From the NCBI GenBank assembly GCA_920105625.2, contig OV050030.1:412439034-412503033 (forward strand): 64,000 bases of DNA, read 5' to 3'. Below, one piece after another: positions 45,058 to 56,765 of this stretch (its first letter is position 1; each line of letters starts with the position of its first letter). This DNA is from Clusia tigrina. Its lineage: Eukaryota > Arthropoda > Insecta > Diptera > Clusiidae. The notes under the pieces are model-generated. The model worked only from the letters and a program-made list of their open reading frames with translations. It was not told the origin of the DNA and did no database searches. A program made the translations under genes and the position numbers.

Positions 45058-47327
45058 TTTGGAGTTTTTGATGGTGGAACTGATTGCTGATTCGGAGAAC
45101 CAATTAACTTATTTTCAGACTAAATATTGGAATTTGTAAAAAAGCATAGATCAATTGGGATTCTTTTAAGGATATATGAAACATAAAAGCATTTCATTTC
45201 AAGTTATCGCATGATAAGTAGAATTCTGAAAAAATGGAACCTATTCTCATCATCAACATTAGATTTTAATGGTGGAATAAATACTAGTTCCAAGTCAAAA
45301 TTCTTGGAAATTTTCCATTGTGATATTCAGTGAGCGGAAAATGGGGTTGTCCTGGTGCCAAGGAAATATTTTTTCTTCACATCTTTAACAAATTTATTAA
45401 AAGATCTTGTCTTTATAAAACGCAATCATTAGTTCCTGTTTTTTACTATCATCTACCATGGTGTATATCTGGGACTCCTCAAAAATACTGGAAATATTCC
45501 TCCTATTCAAAAAGTTGATACTCACATCTTTTTATTGAGGTTACATTTTTCATTTTATAATGAATCATTAAGATTTATATAAATAAATATATAATAAAAT
45601 ATGGAGAGAGTGTGCTTAGAAGAGCTGATTAGTGATTTTCTATGCACTCACATATATGGTACAGGCCATCCAAGCAATGATCCATCTTTATAAAGTAGTT
45701 TTAAGGCCTTTTATACCTATTATAACTATATCGGTGTCAAACTTTGTTTCTGCTATCGATATGTGTATGTGTATGGTGCAGCATATCACTCATGTCTCGT
45801 CTCTTTTCTGACTACCAACATTATATTCTGAGGGTACAAAAATTTTAAAATTTTCATCACCTTTTCGTATTGTTATTATAAGTTCTGCAACGGTAATTAC
45901 TGCATGCCCCACCATTACCATGCCCCACTTGGTGGCAGGCACTCTCTATCTCTCTCCCAGTGTGTGTGAGTGCGCCAGGCATGCTCTGTTCACGTGTGTC
46001 GCATTTAATTAAGGAAAAAAATTTGCCAAAAAGTTTCCACACTCCGAAAACAGTAATTTCAACTTTTGTAATTTAAATTGTAAAATCTCGAATGTCGTCT
46101 CTCTCTGCTGCACAAAAAATTTAAATAAAATTAAATCCGCTTCCCTTGGCTCTTCCTTTTGGTGGTGCAAAATTCACTCTGACTCAGTCACTCCCTCTCC
46201 TTCCCTCTTTTCCTCTCTACGAGTTTGCATTCCTTAATGACAAATGCAATTTAAGTTTTTCGCACACAAATAGAATAAAGCACGCATCGGATCCTTGTGA
46301 GAATTTCCTTGCGCTCCACTGAGTCTGAGTTTTGGATTTTGGTTCTCTGGCGGCTGCCGGCGGCAATCATTGTTCCTTCACTCCAGCTTCGTGCCCACAT
46401 GGCGCCGCTGTTTTATGGTTTCGCGACCGCCTTATCTCATTGTTAGCATTGTCACGTGCTGTCATCTAAACGCCTCTTGTATGCGCAATTTTCCATGTCA
46501 ATCGACAAATAAACGCCTCAAATTAAAAACCAGAAACTTCTGCGGCTCTGTTTGCAGCTCCCACACCGAAAGGTGTCGTCATCGTCGCCATCGTCGTCGT
46601 TTCTGGTGCAATTGTTGTCAGTCGGAGCAATGCGGGTGCAAATAAATTTTTGACAAATTTGACAAAGTAAATGCGCGATCATTGCAACGTAGTGTCGTGT
46701 TGCAATGAACATATACAGATGACTCCAGCAGCATCGTTTGCCTTTTCATTGTTCGTAAGGGTGATTTTTGATTTGGTTACAGAGACTTCAAGCATAAAAT
46801 TGCATTTAAAAATGTGCTTTCTACCTAAAACGAAATGCCAATCGTCAGCATTATGAACAATCAATGTCAGAGTTTTGATGGAACGTATTTCTGTGTCGCT
46901 TATTTCACTTTTTTTAGCCCCGAAGGAATCAATCGGACCGTGCTCTGTTGTGGGGCTGAACAAATTTGATTGTGCTCTATGAGAATTTAAGGATGGAATT
47001 GCAATTACAGGCGCAGTTTGAACAATTGATTAGACCATTTGATATCTGGATGAAGATTGAATAAGAAAAAGTTTCCGAACTACTTTTAAGGATGTCTCTA
47101 GAATAACTCCAACCAAAGTGGAACAATTTTTGTTTCCGTTCTCAGATTGTTTTGTAATTTTGCCTCATGAAAACCTTCACTATAGTTCCATAGTTATAGT
47201 AAACAAGTAAAGTATCAAGACAATTGGTGATCCTTGGGTGACACCATTGATTGACTGGTTGTGGACCGTTTTGATGATGGGAATTGTAGGAACAATGATA
47301 TTGATAAATACCATTAGAATAAAAAAC
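45058..47327. other. intergenic, less AT-rich block at 45.9-46.7 kb
   Basis: 45890-46700 is less AT-rich and includes CACGTG beside TTTAATTAAGG (about 45990-46015) and a CGTCATCGTCGCCATCGTCG run (46575-46600). It may be regulatory. No gene recognised. Confidence 0.4.
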
Positions 47328-47352
47328 ATATTGATATTGATATTGATATTGA
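47328..47352. repeat. (GATATT)n microsatellite
   Basis: Four consecutive ATTGAT hexamers within a longer GAT/AAT-rich stretch (about 47280-47640). Confidence 0.85.
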
Positions 47353-47644
47353 TGAAATGAAGTTGAAGAAATGTTGATGGTAATGATGCTGATATTGATT
47401 ATGATAAAACAAATGATACTGATTACGAAAGTAATAATGATAATCATTAGATCATTGACAATGAGACAAATAAAGATATTGATTTCATGACTGATAATGT
47501 GGATTTTTATAAGTGATTATACTAATATAAAGGTTGATAAAGAAAATACTGCTAAAAAAAATTGATAATGCTAAAATATGAAAAATTATAACAATTATGA
47601 AAATGATAATGAAGAATTTTATGATGATAATGTCAATGATTAAA

Positions 47645-48582
47645 TCAGTAGGACCACATTTTCTGGCAGCTGGTGATTACAACGCTAAGCATACTTTCTG
47701 GGGATCACGGCTAATCACCCCGAAGGGACGTGTTCTGTTTGATACAATTACTAAAATGGGGTTAAAAGTATTTTCATGCGGACAACCAACATACTGGCCA
47801 TCAGATCGAAAAAAGACTCCAGATGTTATTGATTTTGGAGTGGTAAAGGGCGTTCCTAGCGAAATTTTTCTAGTTGAGGCCTCACTAGAATTATCTTCAG
47901 ATCATTCTCCCACTATTGTTACCATACGGAACCCCCGAGAAACTGGTGAGTTGGCGACGACAGTTGCACATGTTAACTGGTTGAAATACAAGAAATACCT
48001 CAGTGCCCATTGCACGGATAGCATGCTGTTAAGAACGCTTCAAGACATAGATGGCTCTATTAGAAAGCTAGATGAAATCCTCAAGCAAACTGTTGAACAT
48101 GCTACTTCTACCAATCGACAGGTCAGATACCATAGAATCCACTCTGTAAATGTAGAATGGCTATTGTCAGAAAAAAGAAGAGTTCGAAGAGAATGGCAAC
48201 AATACAGATCCCCGCAGTTAAAAATTAGGCTCAAAGAATGTACCAAAGAGCTTAGAAAATTATTAGAATATAAAAAATCAACATCTCTGCATAAATTTCT
48301 CCAAGATCTCGATGCTACGCCACAAACTGATTATTCGCTATGGCGAGCAACCAAAGGACTTAAAAAACCAGAGATATGTAAGCCTCCCTACGAACTTTGG
48401 GCGGACCTTGGGCAAAAACTGATACTGAAAAAGGGAGTATTTTTGTAAACCATTTGAAAACCGTTTTCACTCCAAACATATCTGCTGATATACTTGAGCC
48501 GCCAACAGTGGTCGCGGGAGCAGCGATTCCTCTGAGATTTAATATTCGGGATATTGAAACCGCTATTGCTGGCTTAAAGTAA
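47645..48582 (+). mobile_element. Jockey-type non-LTR fragment, endonuclease domain
   Basis: The open frame 47645-48448 carries the C-terminal half of an APE-type endonuclease: GDYNAKHTFWGSRLITPKGR, YWPSDRKKTPDVIDFGV and ELSSDHSPTIV, with the catalytic-region GDYNA and SDH motifs intact. The usual linker to the RT follows, including REWQQYRSP and LWRATKGL. A frameshift near 48395 moves the reading to GGPWAKTDTEKGSIFVNHLK, which ends at NIRDIETAIAGLK just before the RT palm. The fragment is truncated at both ends and sits between GAT/AAT-rich simple repeats. The codons remain largely intact, so it is fairly young. Confidence 0.85.
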
Positions 48583-48601
48583 TGGATTTTAAAATAATGA
48601 T

Positions 48602-48602
48602 G

Positions 48603-48645
<43 letters not shown>
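48602..48645. repeat. (AAT)n microsatellite
   Basis: About 14 AAT units begin 20 bases after the truncated Jockey fragment ends. Confidence 0.95.
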
Positions 48646-48646
<1 letters not shown>

Positions 48647-48659
48647 GTCAACAATAGTG

Positions 48660-51589
48660 TTTTAAATAATGGGAATATTAATGATAATAAAATGGAGGAG
48701 CTGAATTCCATTTAGGGGAATATTGGTTTTTGGTATTCATTATTCTATATACCTAATTATTGATGTGTGATTCTACACATTTCAAAGATTTAAAATTTTA
48801 TGTTTTTATGTTCATTGACGATTGATTTGCAAACACAACTGGATTAATGGATATATGTCCCTGTATTTCAGATTCCGTAGAGGGATAGATTTTGGATTGA
48901 TAAATCTCGTCAATTATTTCCATAATTTTCTTCAGTTCTAATTGTCCCAGTGGAAAATTCTGGTAGTGCCATATATTTCTCCAGCATAGAATTTTCTGGG
49001 ATATCTCAGATATACTGGTCTTAACTTTGACATTCGATATTCACATCCTCTGATGTACATTTCCATTTCGTTAACTCTATTATTGACCACTCTTTCAACT
49101 TTGCTCCTGAGGTATGCACCCAAGTGTCGAAATATCCTTCTAACTTCAACAAGAAATGACTAAGCAATTGTCCCTGATATGAACTCTTTACCGTAAAATA
49201 AGCGCACAAAAGTTCTGAAAATGTAAACAGTAAATCTGCAAACAATTGTATTATTACAAAAGTAAATCAGCTTAAATTGTTTAAGCGCTGTATGCGAAAA
49301 CGCTCCGATAGCAAAGTTTCTCATTCTGCGCATTAATGCGTGGGTCGGTCTTCATGCATGACATCCATGCCCTATAATCCGCGTGCAACATGCATCAACA
49401 GTAGCACCAGCAGCAGCAGCAGCAGCGATAAGGATGCGCCAAAGTGCAAACAGGATTTAATACAGGTCACACATTCACACACACGCTCGCTCATACAGAC
49501 ATAAATCCATAAGTAAACAGGATACCGCTGATACCGCTTCAATATTTATGTTCAATTAAAATTTTAATTTTATTTATTTCAAATTAAAATTTATGCACAA
49601 CAAAAAAGAAATCAAGCAGCAAAAATTACCGGAAAAAAGCGCAAAAACAAAAACGAGAAAAGCAAAATGCGTGAATTGATTGTTTTTAATATTTAATTCG
49701 ATATTTTACTTGTATATTTGCGCTGTTAACGAGCCGCGCAGATTCCGTTTACAAATTTTCAACGAATTTTAATTAATTTCACCGTGTGAAATATGGCGAC
49801 ATGCGAATTCCTCTTTCTAGCGGGCGTGCGAAACTTATGTTTTTAAATTTGAGTAAGGCGGGAAATAATCGGGAACCTTTCTTCGCCTTCTCTTGTGTTT
49901 TGCTGACTGCGTTCATTCATTTGCATCGATTTTAACTTTTTGCATTATTTTCCACTTTGAAGCATTTTTATGCTTGACCGCCCTGAAAATATACCAATTG
50001 GCATATACATATTTATAGATGGCTCTAAGAGCAAGTACACTGGGAGAAACTGTTCAGATGTAGTTGAAAATTATTAATTCAAGGAAAGAGAAGTTCTGTG
50101 ATTTTCTTCAATCACTTTTTTTTCCTTACTTTGTCGTTGAAGCATTCTTTGATAAACCGTGAACATTGCTGCCTTCTTCTGTTTTGTTGAAGTGGAGATT
50201 TGTGTTTTTGTGGAAAAAGGAACTTATCATTCTCATTGTCTTTGTCTACTTCTCTTGTCATTAATTTGCTTGTTAATCCCTTCTAATGTTTGTGTACTAA
50301 TATAAAGTTCGAATAAATCTTCTATTCATCCACTTGATTCGTCTCCCATTAAATTTTCGCTTCGCTTATAATTCTTTGAATAATAGTTTTCCTTCCGGAT
50401 TCGCTTAGTAATCACGAACTAGTTCTTAGTTAGCTTGAGAATGGTTCATTCATAAGTAAGCTTCCTTTACTCAAACGAAATTCCTAACACATGTTTTTCC
50501 TTGGTTCGGTAGAGAAGTTTTCTGGCGACTGTTAAAATTCGATCAATAAATTTGGAATTGCGATCTTGGAACTTATTACCAAATATCACTTCTGAAAAGA
50601 TCTATATAGAGTGGAAACCTAGAGAATAACGAAAGTCCCTTAAGAGAAAATTAACTATTCGTAAGTTCTGCGATATAAATTCCAAGAAAAACAAGTACCA
50701 AATGAAATAAAACCCAAATGAAATAAATCTTCAGTATAATGAAATATGACAGAAAGTGCACAATAAAATAAATATCCAGAAAGAACCAAAAACACCCTGA
50801 TATAAGTCCAAATATAATTAGAAATTCGATCAATAAGTCCCAGAAAACTCAAACGATGATCCAAATGAGACAAGTTCCCACGCAAGGAGTCTTAACGAAA
50901 TAAATCCTAAGAGAGAAAGAAAATAGTTTTAAAAGTAAACAAAATAACACACAAAATACAGAAGTGAAACACTCCCAAAAAATGATTATGATGAATCAGA
51001 TATAGCTAAAGTATGAGAATGTTCTTCTTGAAATTATCAACCAAGCCCTCAGTAAGAGTGACATAAGTTCTCAGTGAACTGAAGTGAGTCCACAGTTGAA
51101 TAAAATAATTTTCCAGTTCTATGATAAAAGGTAATTGGAAATAAGTACCAAAAGCTGGTGTAACGAAACAGGAGAACTTGAATCACCCAAAATATCCGAC
51201 ACTCTTAATGGATCTCCCTTGACTATATACATACATACGAGTAGTTCCGAAGTGATTTGAATATCAAAGAGAAATCTTTTGGTTGCACCCTATTCGCACT
51301 TTTCAGAAAAAAAACATTTTAAGTTTACTGACTTATTTCAGTTGATCACACAGTTTGGTTCAGACCATAATGCTCCACCCAGATTGTCATTTTGGAGGGG
51401 GTTCTTCTTTAAAATATAATCAAATGAGAGAATTTCAAATCAAAGGTTTTTGTATAGTTCGTCGTCACTTTCTTACTTCTTCCGACCTTCATCGTTGGTC
51501 GTTTACTTCCATTTCTCAAATGTTCCCGGTGAAGCTTCACTCTTATGTATTGTGCCGAGTCTGATTTCCAGTGATTTGTTGGGTGTCAT
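48660..51589. other. intergenic, no gene recognised
   Basis: AT-rich apart from the CAG-containing patch at 49300-49500 and a block at 49700-49960. No coding sequence recognised. Confidence 0.5.
49405..49426. repeat. (CAG)n opa-type microsatellite
   Basis: Seven CAG units in a non-coding context; no open frame of significance crosses it. Confidence 0.85.
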
Positions 51590-52112
51590 CAAACTGGCAC
51601 TGTTAAGTAGGTAGGTCAGGCAGCCGCATCACCAAGAAAACAGTGATGCCACTTAGACCACCATCTGGGTCTGGGTCGTAGTCACGCGCCGCGGATGCGT
51701 GGCGTGACTACGGTTCCCCCTCCAGATTGAACCAACCTGATATTTTTATAAACCGCAGAAGGTTGCTACCACCTGACTGGTATAGCTTATCTATACTTTT
51801 TAAGAAGTGGGATCCTAGTAGGCGTTCCTTATTTCTAGCCACATATGAACACGTACAGAAGAGATGCTTGCCCGTTTCCAGCTGTTTCTCGTTCGTGCAG
51901 TTGCTCTAGAAATCAGCTTATAGAGCTTATAAACTCCTATTCTTCTTGTATGATTTCCTATTACACAATGTGCCATGAGGGTTCCTATTTGAGTCCTAAG
52001 TTGTAGTCTATGGAGTCTAATGATATTCTTGGATACAAATAGATTTAGCCTCGGGCAAGTTTGCCTGGCGATTTCGCAGGTACTGGCTCAAATCCACTTG
52101 TGATTGGTAGTG
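51590..52112 (-). mobile_element. non-LTR retroelement C-terminal pol and 3' end
   Basis: Read on the minus strand: ARQTCPRLNL (about 52070), LRTQIGTLMAHCVIGNHTRR (about 51990), then NEKQLETGKHLFCTCSYVAR (zinc-finger-like Cys/His), NKERLLGSHFL and SIDKLYQSGGSNLLRFIKIS, then GWFNLEGEP-stop. This is the conserved tail of Jockey/R1-type pol after RNase H, with frameshifts. The 3' UTR begins with a hairpin and reads GGLSGITVF, matching the fragment at 33314-33600. Confidence 0.8.
51677..51712. repeat. 11-bp perfect hairpin in retroelement 3' end
   Basis: CGTAGTCACGC (51677-51687) and GCGTGACTACG (51702-51712) flank a 14-base GC-rich loop, directly after the pol stop codon of the minus-strand non-LTR fragment. 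Confidence 0.85.
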
Positions 52113-52129
52113 TTAATCAGTATATCCCT

Positions 52130-52273
52130 TATGAGAAGCTTTTAAGTTGAGTGAGGTATATACCTATTAACATTTGGCATACAAGTGCCGATTCTCGCAA
52201 GTTAATTAGTCTCTCAGTTAAACAAATCCATATCCATCTATGCTGGGTGCCAGGTCGTAGGGATATACCAGGT
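52130..52273 (+). mobile_element. inverted RNase H fragment of the non-LTR element
   Basis: The plus-strand reading SLSVKQIHIHLCWVPGRRDI resembles the last part of the retroelement RNase H domain (usual core WVPGHxxIxGNxxAD). It lies just upstream of, and opposite in strand to, the pol C terminus at 51590-52112. This is the order expected for an element with an inverted 5' segment. Confidence 0.65.
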
Positions 52274-52333
52274 CCCTGGTATATCCCTACGACCTGGCAC
52301 CCAGCATAAATGGATATGGAATTGTTTAACTGA
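52214..52333. repeat. 120-bp near-perfect palindrome
   Basis: Two 59-base arms separated by TC (52273-52274) match at 57 of 59 positions; the two differences are A/T in TAAACAAATCC and C/T in CCATCTATG. The left arm is continuous with the plus-strand RNase H fragment, and the right arm is an inverted copy of it. Confidence 0.92.
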
Positions 52334-54579
52334 CATGGTTAGTGTCATCAAACCTTCCGTCACCATTAACATTCTGCACTTAATTTCTCTCGGTGTATGT
52401 TCACTTCATTTTATCGGAAATGTGTCAAACAGTGCGTAATGTTTACAAATCCTCACATTCACTGTTGGCCCCTAATTTCGTAGTCATCAAACTGTGAAAG
52501 CGGCTTGCAAGGTGTTACAAATGCCTCGGAATTATCCTTTCACTTTACTTAGGGCTGTTTTTTGTTTATGGTTGACTGCCTCTTTCAGTGTGGCGTAGTT
52601 GTGATTGACACCGCTGCCAGAGGCCACAAAATCAAATTTCGGGCATATTTTTGCACATTTTTCAAGTATTCAGCTGCAGGGAAGGATTCTTAAAGGTATC
52701 TGCCACAGCGAGTTCTCCTTAATGAATTCAAGGCTTACCAAGTGTTTTCCAAATGTTTAGACAGGCTTTTCGTTCGGGGCATTTGGTAATTTCATCACGG
52801 AAATCATGGTTGGCAACATTGTCGAATGAGATTGTGAGCTCAGGACTGCATGGCATATTTTCATAGTGTTTGATTTAAGCAATTCTTTATATTTGACAGC
52901 ATGTGGCGCTGGTGTCAAATTTGCATGCAGCAAAATATCAAATATAAAAAATTTTAATAATAAAAAAGTAGGAGAAAAGGTAAAATTGATTAGATGTGAT
53001 GTATTTATTCTGGCATGTTGATATTTCTAAAATGATTGATGGCATTTAATTTAGTTAGCGAGAAAAAGAGTAGCGTATTCTTCATAAATACTCAGTATAT
53101 TGGAAGGTATTTCACACACCTCGCTGGATAGGAAGACGAAAATGTAGCCCCAAATAAATACGAAGGTCGGCTTTTCTTATAAAATAGAACTGGGTGGGGT
53201 GCGGGAGAATGTTGGACTTGCTAAGCTGAAGGAAAATTTGCAAGGAAAATCACAGTAGGAGTATTTATGAAAATCACCCAGAAATTTTAAAGGGAGTATA
53301 TTTGTAAGTGATTTGCAGCTTTATTGGAACTTTTGAGGACTGGTGAATTGACGGTGCATTGAAAGATTCTAACTGAGATATCCAACAAATTCCGGTGGAT
53401 ATGTATAGCACACAGAAGAGAGAGAGTATAGAAGTGGTTTGCAGTGGGGGGCTTTTTTTGGACGCCAAGTAGTGGAATAACACTTGGGCAATATTATTGA
53501 ATGGTTCCCAAATAAACAGGCAGTTCAGTTATTTTTATTATCTATAAATAGTTCGTGGGATGTCTTATTGATAAGAAATCAAATGTGTCAACTGTTCGAA
53601 GCAAGATTCCTAAATTTGCAGAAACTCCGTACACAGAAGGTGGAACTGTGTATCAAGGTAGTGTAAGATATGGCGAGAATATTGCTACGGTGACTGAAAA
53701 GAGGGGAATGGAACAAAGATGTATGCTTCTGTAAATTGCTGAAGAATCTTTTACATCATCAAAAGTCAGAGTACATTCTGAAGGTTCGAGTACATCAGCA
53801 TAGTATCCTGTAACTAGTTCAGGAGTTTCTTATTCCTTACAGCGAATATTCATGAAACGCATTCATGCGTACTAAATTGAACTTAATCCAGACACTTTAT
53901 GAAGGTAATGAATATTCTTAGAAAAATGTTAATTAAGTGCGGGAGATATGAAGGCGTCAGTCAAGTGACGGGGTATAATCATATTAATTGTAAAAGTCAT
54001 TACACGGATAGTACAGCAAGGAAGCGCTTTGTAGAATCAAACAGAGTGAAACGCTTTTGATGCACTACTAGTCCAATTTTTTTCTAATAATCAGTGAAGT
54101 ACTGACATCAAGTTAAGTTTTGTAGCGAAAATAAGAGTATAGCTAATAGTTCATATCACTGTATTCTGTTAAGTATTGTAATACAAAAGTGTCCTCTCTT
54201 CAATTTAGCCTAGTTTCATTTAACACACATTAAAATTTTTTGTTGTTAAATGCACTTATTTACTTATAAGTAAGCTATGACGTCATAAGCGTAGTCTTCC
54301 TTGAGACGGAGCACAACATTAGATGGTTAAAAGTAGTTAATCATACTTAAATCACTACAATAGTTTAATAAGCTGCACTTTTACTTTCATATCAATGTGA
54401 ACGCACTGCTTTCAAGCCACAACTGAACTGCTGTCATTATGAATTGCCTTCTTATGAATTGCCTTCTTTAGAATTGTCTTCTTATAGTCTAAAACAGCTC
54501 TCCAGTAATTAGTTTATATATTTCGGCAAGTTTATTATTTAATCTTGACAAATAAATTCCGAAATTAATAGAATTTGAT
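52334..54579. other. intergenic, no gene recognised
   Basis: 52500-52950 has somewhat higher sequence complexity than its flanks. A 60-codon open frame at 53484-53666 has no recognisable family. Confidence 0.5.
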
Positions 54580-55030
54580 CTCAGTACTTGAATTCAAATG
54601 AACTATTCAATTACTCAAGGAATTGCATTTGAGATTCGTAGTTATCGGAATTTATTCTCGGTACTTAAATTACAGTTCAAATGAATTACTTAATTACTTA
54701 TTGTGAGCAATTGAGTTACTTGTATTTTATCTCAGAACTTTAATTCAAATGAATCACTAAATTAGTCAAGAAATTCCTTAATCTCAGCAATTGAGTTTCA
54801 AAGGAATCGGAATTTATTCTCGTTACTTTATTTTGATTTCAAATTACTCAATTACTTATTGCAAGCTATTGAGTTTCGAAGTTACTTGAATTTAATCGGA
54901 GGACTAAAATTTCAGTGAAAATTAACTACTCCATTACTTATTATCATCAATTGACTTTTGGAGTTACTTGAACTTTGTCTCAGTACTTGAATTATAACTC
55001 AAACTAATTACTTAGACTCAGAAATTGTGT
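54580..55030. repeat. degenerate tandem repeat, about 80-87 bp
   Basis: Five degenerate units each contain TTCAAATGAATTACT, AATTACTTATTG and CAATTGAGTTACTTG-type motifs. The AATTGAG marker occurs near 54622, 54708, 54795, 54868 and 54949. Confidence 0.7.
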
Positions 55031-55369
55031 GTCGGAGCTACAGCGATTTATTCCGAAAGTTCCCCTTTAGTTTCCACAGGTTTTTGGTAGCAAGGAGGAT
55101 TAAACTCGATAGAGTAAACTATCTTCTCTCTTTTCCACATTCATCACTAATCTCAATACTAAGGGAGCTAGTTAAAAACGTGCCCACCCCTGCGTATATG
55201 GAATTCTTCTGTGTTATCCCTTAAATGAACAGTTCTGTAAAATTGTTTTTAAAAAATATATACTAAATCCAAATTTAATTCAACTAACTTGCTAGTTGAC
55301 TACTGAAATCCTTCGCGAAAACACTTTTAAGCGATCAATTTGAGTCCATTTCCAGCTTTAAAGCCATTT

Positions 55370-55960
55370 TATCACGCAGCTAGCACCGTCAGTCAGTCCC
55401 CCCTACTCCCAAATACAAGTGTCACTTAACCTCAAACAGAAGTGGTTAAATAAAATGTGTCAAACGGTGAGTTACGAGAATACGAGCTGACTTTTCGCAC
55501 AGCTCCCCAGCAGCACGGCTACCTTGGCTGCGTATTCGCGTGCGTGTATCGTACCGATATGCATGCATTTCTCTGACATTTTCTGCAAGAAAAGTGCACC
55601 ACTCCATCACACAACTTTAACGATGAAGCTAAATAGAAATGAAGATGCGACAGTCAGCGGCAGCAGCAAAAGCATCAGCATCCGCAGCGGCTCCGAACGC
55701 AAAAGCAAAAGTCCGCAAAGTGAACCGCTGCACATTCGCAAGTTTCAAACTCGCAAAGTGAACACCCAACCGCACAAACATGTCGCAAACACCGCCAGGC
55801 AGTTGGAGATGCAACTGTGCGGGATTGTGTGCATTCCTCAACACGTCCGCAGAAACCTAAACCGTTGCGAGACAGTCTCCAAGCGATGGCGTAGGTACAG
55901 CTTTGGTGGCCACTGTGGGGAAATTTGTGTCAACGCCTCGTAAAAATTCGACTTACTGCT
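55370..55960 (+). other. less AT-rich island with 107-codon ATG frame, unassigned
   Basis: An open frame runs 55524-55943 but begins with TTG; the last useful ATG is at 55623 (MKLNRNEDATVSGSSKSISI), giving 107 codons. The peptide is basic and Ser/Arg-rich. GTAGGTACAG near 55891-55900 could serve as a donor. Composition contrasts with the flanks, as expected for a leader exon or promoter region. No homology recognised. Confidence 0.25.
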
Positions 55961-56389
55961 CGTGGTGCTCGATGCACTGCGAAAAATAATTGGATAATGT
56001 TTAAAAGAAAACTTCAGTTACTCCGAGTAAATGTTTATACATATAATCTCTTAAGAGAATGATGTTAGCAGTGTTCGCATTGTCATTCTAATTGGTCGGT
56101 AGTCATAAAATGTGATAAAAGCTTCGTAAGCGTTTCTTGAAAAATTCCTAGTGGGTGTTATTTGTAGAACAATCTAAGGCTTTCCCATAGGAACATTGCA
56201 AGATTGCTAACTCTTATTTAAATCCAAACAATACAACAATTCAATTTGGAAAGAGAGATGGAGACATTGAGAAGGGTTTTCTTCTCATCAAAATGATCAG
56301 ATTTTCTATTAAAAAGATTAACCGCCTGAGATCATTTTTTTACTTTCCTTGTATAAGTTCACCCTGGCTAGCCGTGAGGGACACACATA

Positions 56390-56765
56390 GACCTGCAAGG
56401 TCCGTTGCAATACCTGGTGGTTATCCATTTAAGAGTCGTAATATGGATCTGTAAAAAGATAGACTCTCTAAGCGAAGTTTAAGAGCCAGACCATCACTAT
56501 TACTGAGACTTCGTCTAGTCCTTCAAACCAGCGGGCTCTCAGCTGCTTTTGAGACCTCCGGGGCTTTTGAGATCTCCGGGGCTTTTGAGACCTCCGAGGC
56601 TTTTGAGATCTCCGGGGCATTGAACAGGAGATGTTTCAAAGTTTCTCTTGTGCCCTGTATCTCACATTTCCTACAATTGTCGTAGTTCGAACGTGCCAGC
56701 CTGTTAGCGAATACCGCCGTTAGACAGTGACCCGTCAGAGTGCCTACAATCTATCCTCCAATGTT
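56390..56765 (-). mobile_element. non-LTR pol C-terminal remnant
   Basis: The minus-strand reading contains VGTLTGHCLTAVFANRLARS (about 56740-56680), then NYDNCRKCEIQGTRETLKHL, the conserved pol tail with its Cys-x2-Cys...His zinc-finger-like motif. An in-frame 18-bp repeat follows. The lower-coordinate part is only weakly readable. Confidence 0.7.
56545..56616. repeat. 18-bp tandem repeat, four copies
   Basis: GCTTTTGAGACCTCCGGG is repeated at 56545, 56563, 56581 and 56599 with one to two changes. Read on the minus strand it adds four SKAPEV/SKAPEI-like hexapeptides to the retroelement reading frame. Confidence 0.9.
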
